A stretch of DNA of 6,047 nt from an uncultured Alphaproteobacteria bacterium (GTDB lineage Bacteria; Pseudomonadota; Alphaproteobacteria; Caulobacterales; Parvularculaceae): NCBI GenBank assembly GCA_938003575.1, contig CALKYG010000358.1, forward strand, positions 1 through 6,047, given 5' to 3'. The stretch's first letter is position 1. The number at the start of each line of letters is the position of its first letter. Below are positions 5,155 through 6,047 of the stretch, piece after piece. The notes under the pieces are model-generated. The model was not told the origin of the DNA. It was given only the letters and a program-made list of their open reading frames with translations, and did no database searches. A program made the translations under genes and the position numbers.

Positions 5155-6047
5155 TTATTCGACACCCAGCTTTTTCTTCAGGATTTCGTTGACCGCCGCA
5201 GGATTGGCTTTGCCGCCAGTCGATTTCATCACCTGTCCGACGAACCAGCCGAAAGTCTTCGGCTTCTCCTTGACTTGCGCGGCCTGATCCGGGTTCGCCG
5301 AGATGATGGCGTCTATCGCAGCCTCGATGGCGCCGGCGTCGGTCACCTGTTTAAGTCCGCGTTCCTCGACGATCGCTTCGGGTTCGCCGCCGGTTTCCAT
5401 CATGATCGCGAAGACGTCTTTTGCGATGCGCCCAGAGATCGTGCCGTTCGAAATGAGGTCGATGAGTTTGCCGAGATGAACGGCGGAAATCGGCGACTCT
5501 CCGATTTCCTTTCCGGCCTTGTTGAGCGCGCCGAAAAGTTCCGTCGTCACCCAGTTTGCGGCGAGCTTTCCATCGCGTCCTTTCGCGACCGTTTCGAAAT
5601 AGTCGGCCTTGGCGCGGTCCTGCGACAGCACGGCGGCGTCGTAAAGAGACAGCCCGTATGTCTCCATGAAGCGGTGCTTTTTCGCATCGGGAAGCTCCGG
5701 GAGTCCCTTCCTGATCTCATCGACCCACGCGGGATCGAGTTCAAGCGGCAAAAGATCCGGATCCGGGAAATAGCGGTAGTCATGAGCATCCTCTTTCGAC
5801 CGCATGATCCGGGTTTCGCCGGTCGCGACGTTGAAAAGCCGCGTTTCCTGGTCGATCTGACCGCCCCGCTCAAGGACTTCTATCTGGCGCCGCGATTCAT
5901 ACTCGACCGCCTGCTTCACATAGCGGATCGAGTTGATGTTCTTTGTTTCCGTGCGCGTGCCGAGGGGCGCCCCCGGCCGGCGCACCGAGACGTTGACGTC
6001 GGCTCGCATGGAGCCTTCCTCCATATTGCCGTCGCACGTGCCGAGAT
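5155..6047 (-). CDS. gatB: Asp-tRNA(Asn)/Glu-tRNA(Gln) amidotransferase subunit B, N-terminus outside the window
   Basis: Subunit B of the GatCAB complex in the cytoplasm, which converts Glu-tRNA(Gln), and often Asp-tRNA(Asn), to the correct amide using ammonia made by GatA. 296 complete codons are visible, about 60% of a usual protein of roughly 490 residues. The frame is open to the right edge, where [21 protein letters not shown] is visible in part as the conserved GatB core string; the Met inside it is not the start. Next comes the rest of the kinase-like core, with [12 protein letters not shown] and [17 protein letters not shown], both characteristic of GatB. The last 150 or so residues form the helical and YqeY-like tail that recognises tRNA, including [12 protein letters not shown] and [20 protein letters not shown], and end KKLGVE. 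No defects are seen. gatC and gatA would probably lie to the right if they are linked. This is a core housekeeping gene and marks the region as chromosomal. Confidence 0.98.
   Translation of the reverse strand, partial: LGTCDGNMEEGSMRADVNVSVRRPGAPLGTRTETKNINSIRYVKQAVEYESRRQIEVLERGGQIDQETRLFNVATGETRIMRSKEDAHDYRYFPDPDLLPLELDPAWVDEIRKGLPELPDAKKHRFMETYGLSLYDAAVLSQDRAKADYFETVAKGRDGKLAANWVTTELFGALNKAGKEIGESPISAVHLGKLIDLISNGTISGRIAKDVFAIMMETGGEPEAIVEERGLKQVTDAGAIEAAIDAIISANPDQAAQVKEKPKTFGWFVGQVMKSTGGKANPAAVNEILKKKLGVE

Noticed and set aside
5043..5165. Upstream start of the lipoprotein gene overlapping the gatB end
   Set aside because: The extension is rich in Arg and would bury the signal sequence; the GAGGAG site points to the ATG at 5042.
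1..6047. Mobile element, CRISPR array, tRNA or toxin-antitoxin system
   Set aside because: I saw no transposase, terminal repeats, direct-repeat array, tRNA-like sequence or toxin-antitoxin pair; the genes are housekeeping and metabolic, with uniform composition.

Overview
The window looks like ordinary chromosomal DNA from a GC-rich alphaproteobacterium, probably of the order Hyphomicrobiales. This rests on strong G/C preference at third codon positions, the SEL1-type small protein, and the cytoplasmic Fds-type formate dehydrogenase common in methylotrophic and autotrophic members of that group. The exact taxon cannot be fixed from this sequence. Every gene I can support is on the minus strand, so transcription runs from right to left.

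From right to left: (1) the C-terminal part of gatB, the glutamyl/aspartyl-tRNA amidotransferase subunit B, cut by the right edge; (2) a short gap with a possible gatB terminator and a weak promoter; (3) a small secreted, probable lipoprotein resembling the DUF6491 group; (4) an intergenic stretch of about 200 bp, richer in A+T, with two hairpins and no gene; (5) a 94-residue protein with one SEL1-like repeat; (6) a 97-bp gap with two small dyads and a good sigma70-like promoter; (7) the operon fdsG-fdsB-fdsA, whose last gene runs off the left edge.

fdsG, fdsB and fdsA encode the three main subunits of the soluble NAD-dependent molybdenum (or tungsten) formate dehydrogenase. Formate is oxidised at the bis-MGD cofactor of FdsA. 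Electrons pass through a chain of iron-sulfur clusters in FdsA and FdsB, with another cluster in FdsG, to FMN in FdsB, where NAD+ is reduced. All cluster ligands expected of this family are visible: five clusters in FdsA, one in FdsB and one in FdsG, plus the catalytic Cys-His pair and Arg of FdsA. Both gene junctions are 4-bp ATGA overlaps, which suggests translational coupling and balanced subunit synthesis. The usual accessory genes fdhD/fdsC and fdsD would lie to the left, outside the window.

The most notable signal is at the head of the operon. The best promoter places the transcription start at or within a base or two of the fdsG ATG, and there is no Shine-Dalgarno sequence there, so fdsG may be read from a leaderless mRNA. 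I found no mobile element, CRISPR array, RNA gene or undescribed multi-gene system. The less understood genes are the SEL1-like protein and the small lipoprotein.
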